Assembly: GCF_030345705.1 (NCBI RefSeq)
Contig: NZ_JAUASW010000001.1
Span: 2,294,001 to 2,358,000 of the forward strand
DNA length: 64,000 bases
Source: Pelomonas sp. SE-A7
GTDB lineage: Bacteria; Pseudomonadota; Gammaproteobacteria; Burkholderiales; Burkholderiaceae_C
Reading direction: 5' to 3'
A program made the position numbers and the translations under genes. The notes beneath the pieces were generated by a model, which worked only from the letters and a program-made list of their open reading frames with translations, had not been told where the DNA came from and did not search any database. Position 1 is the first letter of the stretch. Every line of letters begins with the position of its first letter. Shown piece by piece: positions 17,283 to 24,795 of the stretch.

Positions 17283-18307
17283 AGCTGATACGGACCAGCG
17301 ATCTCAGCTGGATGCTGCTGGTCGGCGCGGCCACGCTGTTCGCCAATGGCACGCCTTTCAACAGTCATCTGAGCGCCGGCCTTCTGAATGCGCTGAGCTA
17401 CAACGTGCTGCAGTTCGGCGTGCCCGCCGTGCTGGGCGTGCGCGCGGCCGACTGGGCCGTCGATGCCGGCCGTCTGCCCGCCTGGCTCGCCTATCCGGCC
17501 GTACTGTTCGCCACCATCCTGCTGGGCGTCTGGGTCATCGCGCCGGCGCTCTACCCGGTGCTGGGCAAGGTCGCGTGGTGGGGCCGCGAGCAGGACTTCT
17601 CGCTCGCCGGCACCAGCTTCGTCTGGCATGCGATGGGCATGCTGGTCTATGTGCAGCTGCGCCAGTCGCGGCGCGCCCAGGCACGGCTCAAGGCCCTGCA
17701 GGAAGCCTCCGCCGAACGCCAGCGCAAGCTGGCCGCCGCGCAGCTGCTGGCGCTGCAGGCCCGCATGGATCCGGCCCTGCTGTCGGAGCGCCTGGGCGTC
17801 ATCGATTCCGAGCTGGCCGAGCAGCCGGCGCGAGGCCAGGCCAGGCTGGCGGCGCTGATCGAATTGCTGCGCGCCCTGCAGCCCCATGTGGAGGCCGAGG
17901 TCTCGACGCTGGCTCGCGAGCTGCTCGCGCTGCGCGCTTATGCCCGCCTGGTCAGCGCCGATGCCCTGCACACCGAGCGTCTGCACCTCGCCGACCTGGC
18001 CGAAGCGCCGGACTGGCCGCTGGCGCCCATGGTCCTGCTGCCCCTGGTTCGCCCTTTGCTGGACGAAGGCACGACGCTTTGGAGCCTGTCCCTGCAGACC
18101 CAGGCCGACCAGGCCGAACTGCGGCTGCAGGCCCTGGGCCCCGATCCGCAGCACACCTGGCTGACCGCCGAACGCGTGCCTCTCGACGAGCTGGCCCAGC
18201 GCCTGCGCGCCGTCCATGGCGAGGCCGCCTCGCTGAACTTGCTGCGCGAGGACCAGCCCTTGTTCATACTCCGCTGGCCCAGGCCCGCCGACCGTTCCGC
18301 GCCATGA
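17273..18307 (+). CDS. LytS-like protein lacking the phospho-accepting histidine (probable pseudokinase)
   Basis: This 344-residue protein has about four transmembrane helices in residues 12-130 and a coiled region at 130-160. At the place where LytS kinases read L-Q-A-Q-(L/V)-x-P-H-F-L-F-N it has LQARMDPALLSERL (161-174), so the acceptor His is replaced by Ala168 and the F-L-F-N is lost. The downstream part keeps the helical dimerisation-like pattern but lacks recognisable N- and G-boxes. The ATG at 17273 lies inside the end of the kinase gene, and the stop overlaps the response regulator start in an ATGA. It probably partners the active kinase as a sensory or structural subunit; that is inference. 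Confidence 0.75.
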   Translation: MALKLIRTSDLSWMLLVGAATLFANGTPFNSHLSAGLLNALSYNVLQFGVPAVLGVRAADWAVDAGRLPAWLAYPAVLFATILLGVWVIAPALYPVLGKVAWWGREQDFSLAGTSFVWHAMGMLVYVQLRQSRRAQARLKALQEASAERQRKLAAAQLLALQARMDPALLSERLGVIDSELAEQPARGQARLAALIELLRALQPHVEAEVSTLARELLALRAYARLVSADALHTERLHLADLAEAPDWPLAPMVLLPLVRPLLDEGTTLWSLSLQTQADQAELRLQALGPDPQHTWLTAERVPLDELAQRLRAVHGEAASLNLLREDQPLFILRWPRPADRSAP

Positions 18308-19050
18308 CCCGCATCCTGATCGCTGAAGACGAGACCCTGCTGGCGGCCGAGATCCGCGAGGAGCTGCTGCGCCAATGGCCCGAGGCCGAGGTCTTGGCCA
18401 TGGCCCGCGACGGCCACGAGGCCTTGAACCTGGTCGAGCAGCTGCAGCCCGAGGTCTGTTTCCTGGACGTGCAGATGCCCGGCCTTTCGGGCCTGGAGGT
18501 GGCGCAGCTGATCGGTCGGCGCGCCCATGTGGTCTTCATCACCGCCCATGAGCGCTATGCGATCCAGGCCTTCGACGAAGGGGCCGTGGGCTACCTGCTC
18601 AAGCCGCTGGACCCGGCGCGCATGGCCAAGACCCTGCTGCGCCTGAAGGAGCGGCTGAGCCAGCCGCCGGCCGACCTGCGCGGCCTGGATGCGCTGGCCG
18701 GCGCCCGCAACAACGGCGCCACTGAACAGCTGCGCTGGATCACGGTGCAGCGCGGCCGCGAGCTGCAGCTGATCGCGGTGGACGACGTCATCTACTTCCG
18801 CGCCGACAACAAGTACGTGGCCGTGATCACGGCCGACACCGAGGCCCTGATCTCGGTGCCACTGAAGGACCTGGTCCAGCGCCTGGACGGCGAGCATTTC
18901 TGGCAGGTGCACCGCTCGACCATCGTCAACGCCCACGCGATCAAGTCGGTCAGCCGCTCGCTCAGCGGCAAGCTGCGCATCGCGCTGAAGAACCGGCCCG
19001 AGACGCTGGAGGTCAGCCCGACGTTTTCGGGGCGGTTCAAGCAGCTCTAG
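18304..19050 (+). CDS. LytTR-family response regulator
   Basis: This 248-residue protein has a receiver domain at residues 1-120 with acidic residues E8/D9, phospho-acceptor Asp55 (V-C-F-L-D-V-Q-M-P-G), the T in F-I-T-A-H-E near 83 and the conserved Lys in L-L-K-P-L-D-P near 103. A LytTR DNA-binding domain spans about 145-248 (I-Y-F-R-A-D-N-K-Y-V, then F-W-Q-V-H-R-S-T-I-V-N). LytTR domains bind direct repeats upstream of their targets. The start ATG overlaps the TGA of the pseudokinase gene. It is the output of the three-protein system encoded immediately upstream. Targets are not evident in the window. Confidence 0.95.
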   Translation: MTRILIAEDETLLAAEIREELLRQWPEAEVLAMARDGHEALNLVEQLQPEVCFLDVQMPGLSGLEVAQLIGRRAHVVFITAHERYAIQAFDEGAVGYLLKPLDPARMAKTLLRLKERLSQPPADLRGLDALAGARNNGATEQLRWITVQRGRELQLIAVDDVIYFRADNKYVAVITADTEALISVPLKDLVQRLDGEHFWQVHRSTIVNAHAIKSVSRSLSGKLRIALKNRPETLEVSPTFSGRFKQL

Positions 19051-19060
19051 CCTCGGGCGG

Positions 19061-19498
19061 TTACTGCCTCAGGTCCCACAGCACATTGACGATCAGCCAG
19101 CGGCCGTCGTCGGTCTCGACCAGGTGCATGTAGTCGATCCAGCCCTCGGCATCGAGGCGCACGCTGGCCGTGCCCTGGAAGATGTCGAGGATGCGCAGCT
19201 CGCGGCGCGAAGTCTTGTCTTCCTTGGCCGGACGCTGGCGGGTGGACTGGGTCAGCGTCATGGCGCTCATCTGCTGCAGGCGCCGGCGGCCGTCGGGGCC
19301 CTTCATCATCACCCGCTTGGCCAGCTCGGGATGGAGCGAGCGCTCCATGCGGGCGGCGTCGCCGGTGTACCAGCCCTCGATGTAGTCCATGGCCGTGCGG
19401 CGAATGGCGGCCTCGCGCTCGCCTTCCGCCGCCAGGGCCGGATCTGCAGCCAGGCCGGCGACCGCCGCGCCGAGAGCCATGATGTTTCTGCGCTTCAT
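19061..19498 (-). CDS. Exported NTF2-like (putative lumazine-binding family) protein
   Basis: This 145-residue protein begins MKRRNIMALGAAVAGLAADP with an export signal ending near A-L-A-A. The mature domain has the SnoaL/NTF2-like pattern: I-R-R-T-A-M-D-Y-I-E-G-W-Y-T-G-D-A-A-R-M near residue 33, a central helix with L-H-P-E-L-A-K-R, and the last strands D-Y-M-H-L-V and W-L-I-V-N-V-L-W. Members of this group are often annotated as putative lumazine-binding, without proven ligand. The start is set by GAGGGG upstream of the ATG at 19498. It ends 10 bp from the convergent response regulator gene, and it lies 80 bp after alanine dehydrogenase on the same strand. Confidence 0.8.
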   Translation of the reverse strand: MKRRNIMALGAAVAGLAADPALAAEGEREAAIRRTAMDYIEGWYTGDAARMERSLHPELAKRVMMKGPDGRRRLQQMSAMTLTQSTRQRPAKEDKTSRRELRILDIFQGTASVRLDAEGWIDYMHLVETDDGRWLIVNVLWDLRQ

Positions 19499-19578
19499 GT
19501 CGCCCCTCATCTCGGTGAATGGATGGATGAGGGGCAAGCGTCGCACAGTTGCGGCCGCGTCGCGGAAGTCAGGGGCGA

Positions 19579-20694
19579 TCAGCCCAGCAGCGAATCGGCC
19601 GCCAGGTAGTCGTAGCCCAGGTCGCGCGCCACGGCCTCGTAGGTGACCCGGCCTGCTACCACGTTCAGGCCGGCTTTGAGGTGCGGGTTGTCGCGCAGCG
19701 CCTGCTTCCAGCCCTTGTTGGCCAGGGCCCCGGCATGGCCAATCGTCGCGTTGTTCAAGGCGAAGGTCGAGGTGCGCGCCACGGCGCCGGGCATGTTGGC
19801 CACGCAGTAGTGGATGACGCCATCGACGACGAAGGTCGGCTCGGCGTGAGTGGTGGCATGTGAGGTCTCGAAGCAGCCGCCCTGGTCGATCGCCACGTCG
19901 ACGATCACCGAGCCCTTCTTCATGCGGCTGACCATCTCCTTGGTCACCAGCTTGGGCGCCGCAGCCCCGGGGATCAGCACGCCGCCTATGACCAGCTCGG
20001 CCGAGAGCACGGCCTCTTCCAGCGCTTGGGCGTTCGAGTAGGCGGTGGTGATGCGGTTGCCGAAAACCAGGTCCAGCTGGCGCAGCCGGTCCACGTTCTT
20101 GTCCAGCACGGTGACGCGGGCGCCCATGCCCACGGCCATCTGCAGCGCATGCGTGCCGACCACGCCGGCGCCGATCACGACCACATGGGCCGGCGCCACG
20201 CCGGGCACGCCGCCCAGCAGCACGCCCATGCCGCCCTTGCTCTTCTCCAGATGCGCCGCGCCGGCCTGGATGGACATGCGGCCGGCCACCTCGCTCATGG
20301 GCGCCAGCAGCGGAAGGCCGCCGCCGGGGCCGGTGATGGTTTCGTAGGCGATGCAGACGGCGCCGCTCTTGACCAGGGCCGCGGTCTGCTCGGGGTCCGG
20401 CGCCAGGTGCAGGTAGGTGTAGAGGATCTGGCCTTCGCGCAGCATCGCGCATTCCTGCGGCTGCGGCTCCTTGACCTTGACAATCATCTCGGCCTGGGCG
20501 AAGACGCCGGCCGCATCACCAACGATCTGGGCGCCGGCCGCCATGTACTGCTCGTCCGTGAGGCCGATGGCGGCGCCGGCGCCGGTCTGCACCAGCAGCT
20601 GATGGCCATGAGAGACCAGCTCGCGGACGCTGGCCGGCGTCAGGCCGACGCGGTATTCGTGGTTCTTGATTTCCTTGGGAACGCCGATGCGCAT
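19579..20694 (-). CDS. ald: Alanine dehydrogenase
   Basis: This 371-residue NAD-dependent enzyme interconverts L-alanine and pyruvate plus ammonia. The N-terminus MRIGVPKEIKNHEYRVGLTP is diagnostic. K-E-P-Q near residue 75 carries the substrate lysine, and His96 lies in Y-T-Y-L-H-L. The NAD-binding Rossmann loop is V-I-G-A-G-V-V-G-T-H near 172, and the catalytic Asp is in V-D-V-A-I-D-Q-G-G-C near 270. Length equals the family norm. The leader has GGAGACAAGCCC directly before the ATG, the same twelve bases as before the acyl-CoA synthetase gene at 24708. It appears to be the first gene of its transcript. Confidence 0.97.
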   Translation of the reverse strand: MRIGVPKEIKNHEYRVGLTPASVRELVSHGHQLLVQTGAGAAIGLTDEQYMAAGAQIVGDAAGVFAQAEMIVKVKEPQPQECAMLREGQILYTYLHLAPDPEQTAALVKSGAVCIAYETITGPGGGLPLLAPMSEVAGRMSIQAGAAHLEKSKGGMGVLLGGVPGVAPAHVVVIGAGVVGTHALQMAVGMGARVTVLDKNVDRLRQLDLVFGNRITTAYSNAQALEEAVLSAELVIGGVLIPGAAAPKLVTKEMVSRMKKGSVIVDVAIDQGGCFETSHATTHAEPTFVVDGVIHYCVANMPGAVARTSTFALNNATIGHAGALANKGWKQALRDNPHLKAGLNVVAGRVTYEAVARDLGYDYLAADSLLG

Positions 20695-20797
20695 GGGGCT
20701 TGTCTCCGTTGTCTTGTTTTCAGAGCTGTCCTTGTACGGCCGGGCCTGCGGCGTTCAAAGCCGCAGCAATCGATCTAAAGCGCCATTAGCGGCGCTA

Positions 20798-21496
20798 CTA
20801 GTCGGCTGCCTGGTCGGCCGTCTTGGCGATCACCCTCACCACCACCTCCCGGTGGTAGCGAAAGCCCATGCGCTCGTAGAGGCCGCGGGCGCCGGCATTG
20901 GCGCTCATCACATGCAGCACCGGCAGTTGGCCGCGCTGCAACTGGCGGCGCACCAGCTTGAGCATCAGGCGCCGCGCCAGGCCGCGGCCCTGGAAATCGG
21001 GATGGGTGCAGACGCCGCTGATCTCGCGCAGCTGCTCGGCCTGCATGCGTTCGCCGGCCATGGCCATCAAGCGGCCCTGCTCGTCGAAGCAGCCGAAGTA
21101 GTCGCCCAGCTCCAGCGTGCGCAGGCCGAAGGGTCCGGGCTTGGTCAACAGCGCCAGCTCTAGCGCCTGCTGCGCATGCTCGGCGGCTAGCGGAACGGCC
21201 TCGGGCGCTTCGTCATGCTCGCGGCAGGCAGCATCCCAGAACATGCTGAACATCGTGGCCTCGGCCTCGATGCGCCAGTCGGCCGGCACCGGGCCGGACC
21301 AGACGCCGGTGTAGAAACTCTCGCCGGGCTCGGCCAGCGCCGACAGCGCTTGCAGATCAGGCTGATCCGGATTCTCAAAACCTATCAGCGGCGAGAAGCC
21401 CGGCGCCATGCGCCTGACCCCGCCGCTGCCCACAGCGAAGCGCGCCTGCGTGCCGGAAAGCGCATGCCACATGAGGTTGTCGAGCAGATGCAGCAT
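20798..21496 (-). CDS. GNAT-family N-acetyltransferase
   Basis: This 232-residue protein has a poorly conserved N-terminal half and a C-terminal GNAT core. Motif A reads G-V-C-T-H-P-D-F-Q-G-R-G-L-A at about 160-173 and contains the acetyl-CoA pyrophosphate loop (Q-G-R-G-L-A). It is followed by V-M-S-A-N-A-G-A-R-G-L-Y-E-R-M-G-F, typical of the FR47-like branch. It would transfer an acetyl group from acetyl-CoA to an unknown amine. The gene follows the M28 peptidase gene by 16 bp and is probably cotranscribed; an acetyltransferase acting on a peptide or amino acid product is possible but unproven. Confidence 0.87.
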   Translation of the reverse strand: MLHLLDNLMWHALSGTQARFAVGSGGVRRMAPGFSPLIGFENPDQPDLQALSALAEPGESFYTGVWSGPVPADWRIEAEATMFSMFWDAACREHDEAPEAVPLAAEHAQQALELALLTKPGPFGLRTLELGDYFGCFDEQGRLMAMAGERMQAEQLREISGVCTHPDFQGRGLARRLMLKLVRRQLQRGQLPVLHVMSANAGARGLYERMGFRYHREVVVRVIAKTADQAAD

Positions 21497-21512
21497 GGCG
21501 CGACCGGGCGAC

Positions 21513-22928
21513 TTACTGCGCCGGCTTCTTCTCCACCGCCGGCAGCGGATGGAAGGCCACCGGGCTCTGCGCGGCCAGCCAGACGGCCGTGGCCCAGACC
21601 TGCACGTTCTGGCGGATCTTGGCCGGGTCTATCTTGTCCAGCGTGTCGTTGGCCGTGTGGTGGAAGTCGAAGTAGTCCGTGCCGTCCTGGCTGAACGAGA
21701 ACACCGGCAGGTTGGCGGCGCGCTGGATCACGCCGGTGTCGGCGCCGGTGCGGCCTTCGTTGCCGCCAGCCTCGACGCCCAGCGGCTTGAGCTGCTCGGC
21801 AATCACCAGGGCCACGCCCAGGGCCTCGGGCCGCACGCGGGTCTGGAAGCGGTAGATGGGGCCGGCGCCGAAGTCGCTCTCGGCCACCAGCTGGTGCTTC
21901 TGGCCCTTGTACTTTTCCGCATAGGCGCGCGCGCCGTCGAGGCCGTTCTCCTCGTTGGCGAACATCACCACGCGGATGGTGCGGCGCGGCTTGGCGCCGC
22001 TGTCCAGGATCAGCTTGGCGGCGGCGGCGGTGATGGCCACGCCGGCACCATCGTCTATCGCGCCCTGGCCCAGGTCCCAGCTATCCAGGTGGCCGCCTAT
22101 GGCGATCACCTCGTCGGCCAGGTCGGTGCCGGGAATCTCGGCGATCACGTTGTGCGAGACCGCGTCTATGCCCAGTTCGGCCTGCAGCGAGACATGCATC
22201 TTGACCGGCTTGCCGTAGCGCTGCAGCCGGGCAATGGTGTCGGCATCGGGCACCGAGACGGCAAAGGCCGGCACGGCCGGCACGCCTTCGGCATAGCGGG
22301 TGGCGCCGGTGTGGGCCAGGCGGTCATGGTCGGTACCGACCGAGCGGATCGCGAAGGCCAGCGCACCGCGTTTGCCGGCTTCGGTCGGGCCTTGCGTGCG
22401 GGCGGTAGACGAAGGGCCGTAGCCGCGGCCGTCCTTGGCGCGCTCGGTCTTTTGGTCGACGAAGACGATGCGGCCCTTGGCCTTGTCGCTGGTGTCGGCC
22501 TTGAGCGTGGCGAAGTCGGGGTAGTAGGCGATTTCGGCGCTGATGCCTTCCTTGGGCGTAGCCACGCTCATGCCCAGGGCCGTCATCACCAGTGGCTGGG
22601 CAAACGGCTCGGTGATGTGGGCATGGGCTTCGCCGCGCTTCCAGGCCTTGAGCGGCACGGGCTCGGCGCGCACCACCGGGAAGCCCAGCGACTTCAGCTT
22701 TGCCACGGCCCAGTCGACGGCCTTCTTGTCATTGGCCGAGCCGGCCGGCCGCGCGCCGACCTCGGTGACCAGCGAATCGACCAGCTCGTAGGCCAGGTTG
22801 CTGGCCTGGCCGGCTTCGCGCAATTTGGCAGCGACGGCCAGGTCGGCATCGCTGAAGGATTGAGCGCCCGCGGCGCCAAAGGACAAGGCAAGGGCCAGGG
22901 CCAAGCCGGCCCGGCGGAACTGGTTCAT
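21513..22928 (-). CDS. Secreted M28-family zinc aminopeptidase
   Basis: This 471-residue protein has a signal peptide (MNQFRRAGLALALALSFGA, cleavage near A-G-A-Q-S). A PA-like insert covers about residues 130-260. The catalytic M28 domain carries the two-zinc ligands in order: His in G-G-H-L-D-S-W, Asp in G-A-I-D-D-G-A-G, Glu-Glu in F-A-N-E-E-N-G, Asp in E-S-D-F-G-A-G, and His in F-H-H-T-A-N-D-T. It removes N-terminal residues from peptides in the periplasm or medium. The start at 22928 fits a GGGAGG Shine-Dalgarno eight bases upstream; an in-frame extension further upstream lacks a signal-like sequence. The Shine-Dalgarno sits in the loop of a short inverted repeat. Confidence 0.9.
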   Translation of the reverse strand: MNQFRRAGLALALALSFGAAGAQSFSDADLAVAAKLREAGQASNLAYELVDSLVTEVGARPAGSANDKKAVDWAVAKLKSLGFPVVRAEPVPLKAWKRGEAHAHITEPFAQPLVMTALGMSVATPKEGISAEIAYYPDFATLKADTSDKAKGRIVFVDQKTERAKDGRGYGPSSTARTQGPTEAGKRGALAFAIRSVGTDHDRLAHTGATRYAEGVPAVPAFAVSVPDADTIARLQRYGKPVKMHVSLQAELGIDAVSHNVIAEIPGTDLADEVIAIGGHLDSWDLGQGAIDDGAGVAITAAAAKLILDSGAKPRRTIRVVMFANEENGLDGARAYAEKYKGQKHQLVAESDFGAGPIYRFQTRVRPEALGVALVIAEQLKPLGVEAGGNEGRTGADTGVIQRAANLPVFSFSQDGTDYFDFHHTANDTLDKIDPAKIRQNVQVWATAVWLAAQSPVAFHPLPAVEKKPAQ

Positions 22929-22931
22929 GGA

Positions 22932-22952
22932 CGGATCCTCCCTGGGGATCCG
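22932..22952 (-). promoter_or_regulatory. Inverted repeat presenting the Shine-Dalgarno of the M28 peptidase gene
   Basis: CGGATCC (22932-22938) and GGATCCG (22946-22952) form a 7 bp perfect stem with a 7-base loop. On the minus-strand transcript the GGGAGG ribosome binding site spans the loop and the first stem bases, and the ATG lies 3 bases after the stem. Such a hairpin could limit or gate ribosome access. It could equally be a protein-binding palindrome or chance. Confidence 0.35.
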
Positions 22953-23019
22953 CCAGCATAGCGAGACGGCTTTCGCGCCGCCTCGGGTCATCCCCGGAAT
23001 TTCCCAGGGAGGCCAGCTG

Positions 23020-24708
23020 CTATTCGCCCCAGACCACCTTCTTGCCCAGGCCGACCCAGCGCTCGTACTGGCCGGCGTAGACGTCCTCTATGCGGTTGCG
23101 CTTGACCTTGAAGGTGGGCGTGATGAAGCCGTTGTCCACGGTCCAGGGCGTGCTGACCAGGACCAGGCAGTCCAGCTGCTCATGCGGATCGAGCTTGGTG
23201 TTGATCTGCGCCAGGTGCTCCTTGAGTTCCTGCTCGATCTGGCCGCGGCCCTCGGCCGTCTTGGCGCGCTCCACCGCATCGGGCGACAGCATCACGATGC
23301 CCAGCGGCTGGCCCAGGTTGGCGCCCGTGACGGTGCAGGCCTCGATGTCGGGATGCATGCCCAGGCGGTCTTCGATCGGCGCCGGGGCCACGTACTTGCC
23401 CTTGCTGGTCTTGAACAGATCCTTGACCCGGCCGGTGATGCGCAGGCAGCCCTGGGCGTCCTGCGCGGCCTTGTCGCCGGTGCGCAGCCAGCCGTCCTGG
23501 GTGAAGGCCTCGCGGGTGATCTCGGCTTCCTTGTAGTAGCCCTGCATCACGGCCGGGCTGCGCATCTGCAGCTCGCCGGTGACCGGGTCTATGCGGGTCT
23601 GCACGCCCTCGTAGGCCGTGCCCACGGTGCCGCGCTGGTTCTTGCCCGGCAGCGTGATGTGCGAGACCGCCAGGTTCTCGGTCATGCCGTAGCCCTCGTT
23701 GATGGGGATGCCGAGGCCGGCATACCACTCGAGCAGGGCCAGCGGCATGGGCGCCGCGCCGCCGGCGCAGAAGCGCGCCTGGTCCAGGCCCAGGGCCTTC
23801 TGGATCTTCTTGCGGACCAGGCCGCCCAGCAGCGGAATGCGCAGCAGCTTCTGCAGCTTGGCCGGCGGCATCTTGTGGTGGATGCCCTGCTGGAACTTGA
23901 CCCACAGCCGCGGCACCGAGAAGAACACCGTGGGACGGGCGCGCTGCAGGTCGGCGGCAAAGGTGTCCAGCGACTCGGCGAAGTAGACGCGGAAGCCCAC
24001 GCACAGCCAGCCATGCTCGACCAGCATGCGCTCGACCACGTGGGCCAGCGGCAGGTAGGACAGCAGGCGGTCGCTGGAGCTGAGGTCGAAGCGCTTCTGG
24101 CCGGTCTGGATGGCCCAGGCGAAGGCGCCGAAGGAATGCATCACGCCCTTGGGCGCGCCGGTCGTGCCCGAGGTGTAGATCAGGGTGCAGAGCTCGTCGA
24201 CGCCGCGCTTGACCTCGCCCTGCAGCGGCGCGGTGCGGCCGACGATGGCCTCCCAGCCTTCGTAGCTGCCGCGGGCATCGTCCGGCGACAGCGGATAGGA
24301 CATGCAGGGCAGGCCGGCCGGCACGCCGGGCTTCATGCCCTCCCAGCCGTCGAGCTTGCCGACGAACAGGGCCTTGGATTCGCTGTGCTCCAGGATCTGG
24401 CGGATGGTCTCGGGCGCCAGCGTCGGGTACAGCGGCACCGACACATAGCCGGCCATCCAGATCGCCAGGTCGCTCATCAGCCACCAGGCGCAGTTCTTGG
24501 ACAGGATGGCGACCTTGGAACCGGGCTCCCAGCCCTGGCTCTTCAGGTGGGCGGCCATGCGGCGCACGTTGTCGGCCACCTGGGCCCAGGTGTAGTCGCG
24601 GACCGAGCCGTCACCCATGGGCTGGGTCAGCACGACCTGGTTGGCGGCTTCGCTTTCCCAGTGGTAAAGGCGTTGCAACGCCAGCGCGTCGGCGGCGATG
24701 GTGGGCAT
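23020..24708 (-). CDS. Long-chain acyl-CoA synthetase / AMP-dependent ligase
   Basis: This 562-residue enzyme activates a fatty or aromatic acid via an acyl-adenylate to the CoA thioester. The P-loop-like motif is L-I-Y-T-S-G-T-T-G-A-P-K-G-V near residue 177, the A5 motif is N-E-G-Y-G-M-T-E-N near 336, and W-L-R-T-G-D-K near 406 holds the ribose-binding Asp. The F-K-T-S-K-G-K-Y-V-A-P region replaces the usual R-x-x-D-x-x-K linker and is typical of the long FadD15-like class, as is the C-terminal lid with its lysine in F-K-V-K-R-N. The leader carries GGAGAC. It lies 87 bp after trpS on the same strand. The natural substrate cannot be read from the sequence. Confidence 0.9.
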   Translation of the reverse strand: MPTIAADALALQRLYHWESEAANQVVLTQPMGDGSVRDYTWAQVADNVRRMAAHLKSQGWEPGSKVAILSKNCAWWLMSDLAIWMAGYVSVPLYPTLAPETIRQILEHSESKALFVGKLDGWEGMKPGVPAGLPCMSYPLSPDDARGSYEGWEAIVGRTAPLQGEVKRGVDELCTLIYTSGTTGAPKGVMHSFGAFAWAIQTGQKRFDLSSSDRLLSYLPLAHVVERMLVEHGWLCVGFRVYFAESLDTFAADLQRARPTVFFSVPRLWVKFQQGIHHKMPPAKLQKLLRIPLLGGLVRKKIQKALGLDQARFCAGGAAPMPLALLEWYAGLGIPINEGYGMTENLAVSHITLPGKNQRGTVGTAYEGVQTRIDPVTGELQMRSPAVMQGYYKEAEITREAFTQDGWLRTGDKAAQDAQGCLRITGRVKDLFKTSKGKYVAPAPIEDRLGMHPDIEACTVTGANLGQPLGIVMLSPDAVERAKTAEGRGQIEQELKEHLAQINTKLDPHEQLDCLVLVSTPWTVDNGFITPTFKVKRNRIEDVYAGQYERWVGLGKKVVWGE

Positions 24709-24795
24709 AGGGCTTGTCTCCTGTGTACTTCTCTCTCGCAGAGAGGCTAACCAGGGAACCCGGCATCGCCTACCGGGTAAATGCTGGGCTTAGAG

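Noticed and set aside
16197..18307. Possible frameshift splitting one histidine kinase into two frames
   Set aside because: Each part has its own membrane region, linker and kinase-like domain, so these are two full proteins with overlapping ends.
24725..24795. Hairpins after trpS (ACCCGG/CCGGGT and CTCTC/GAGAG) as a terminator
   Set aside because: Neither is followed by a T-run, and the stems are short.
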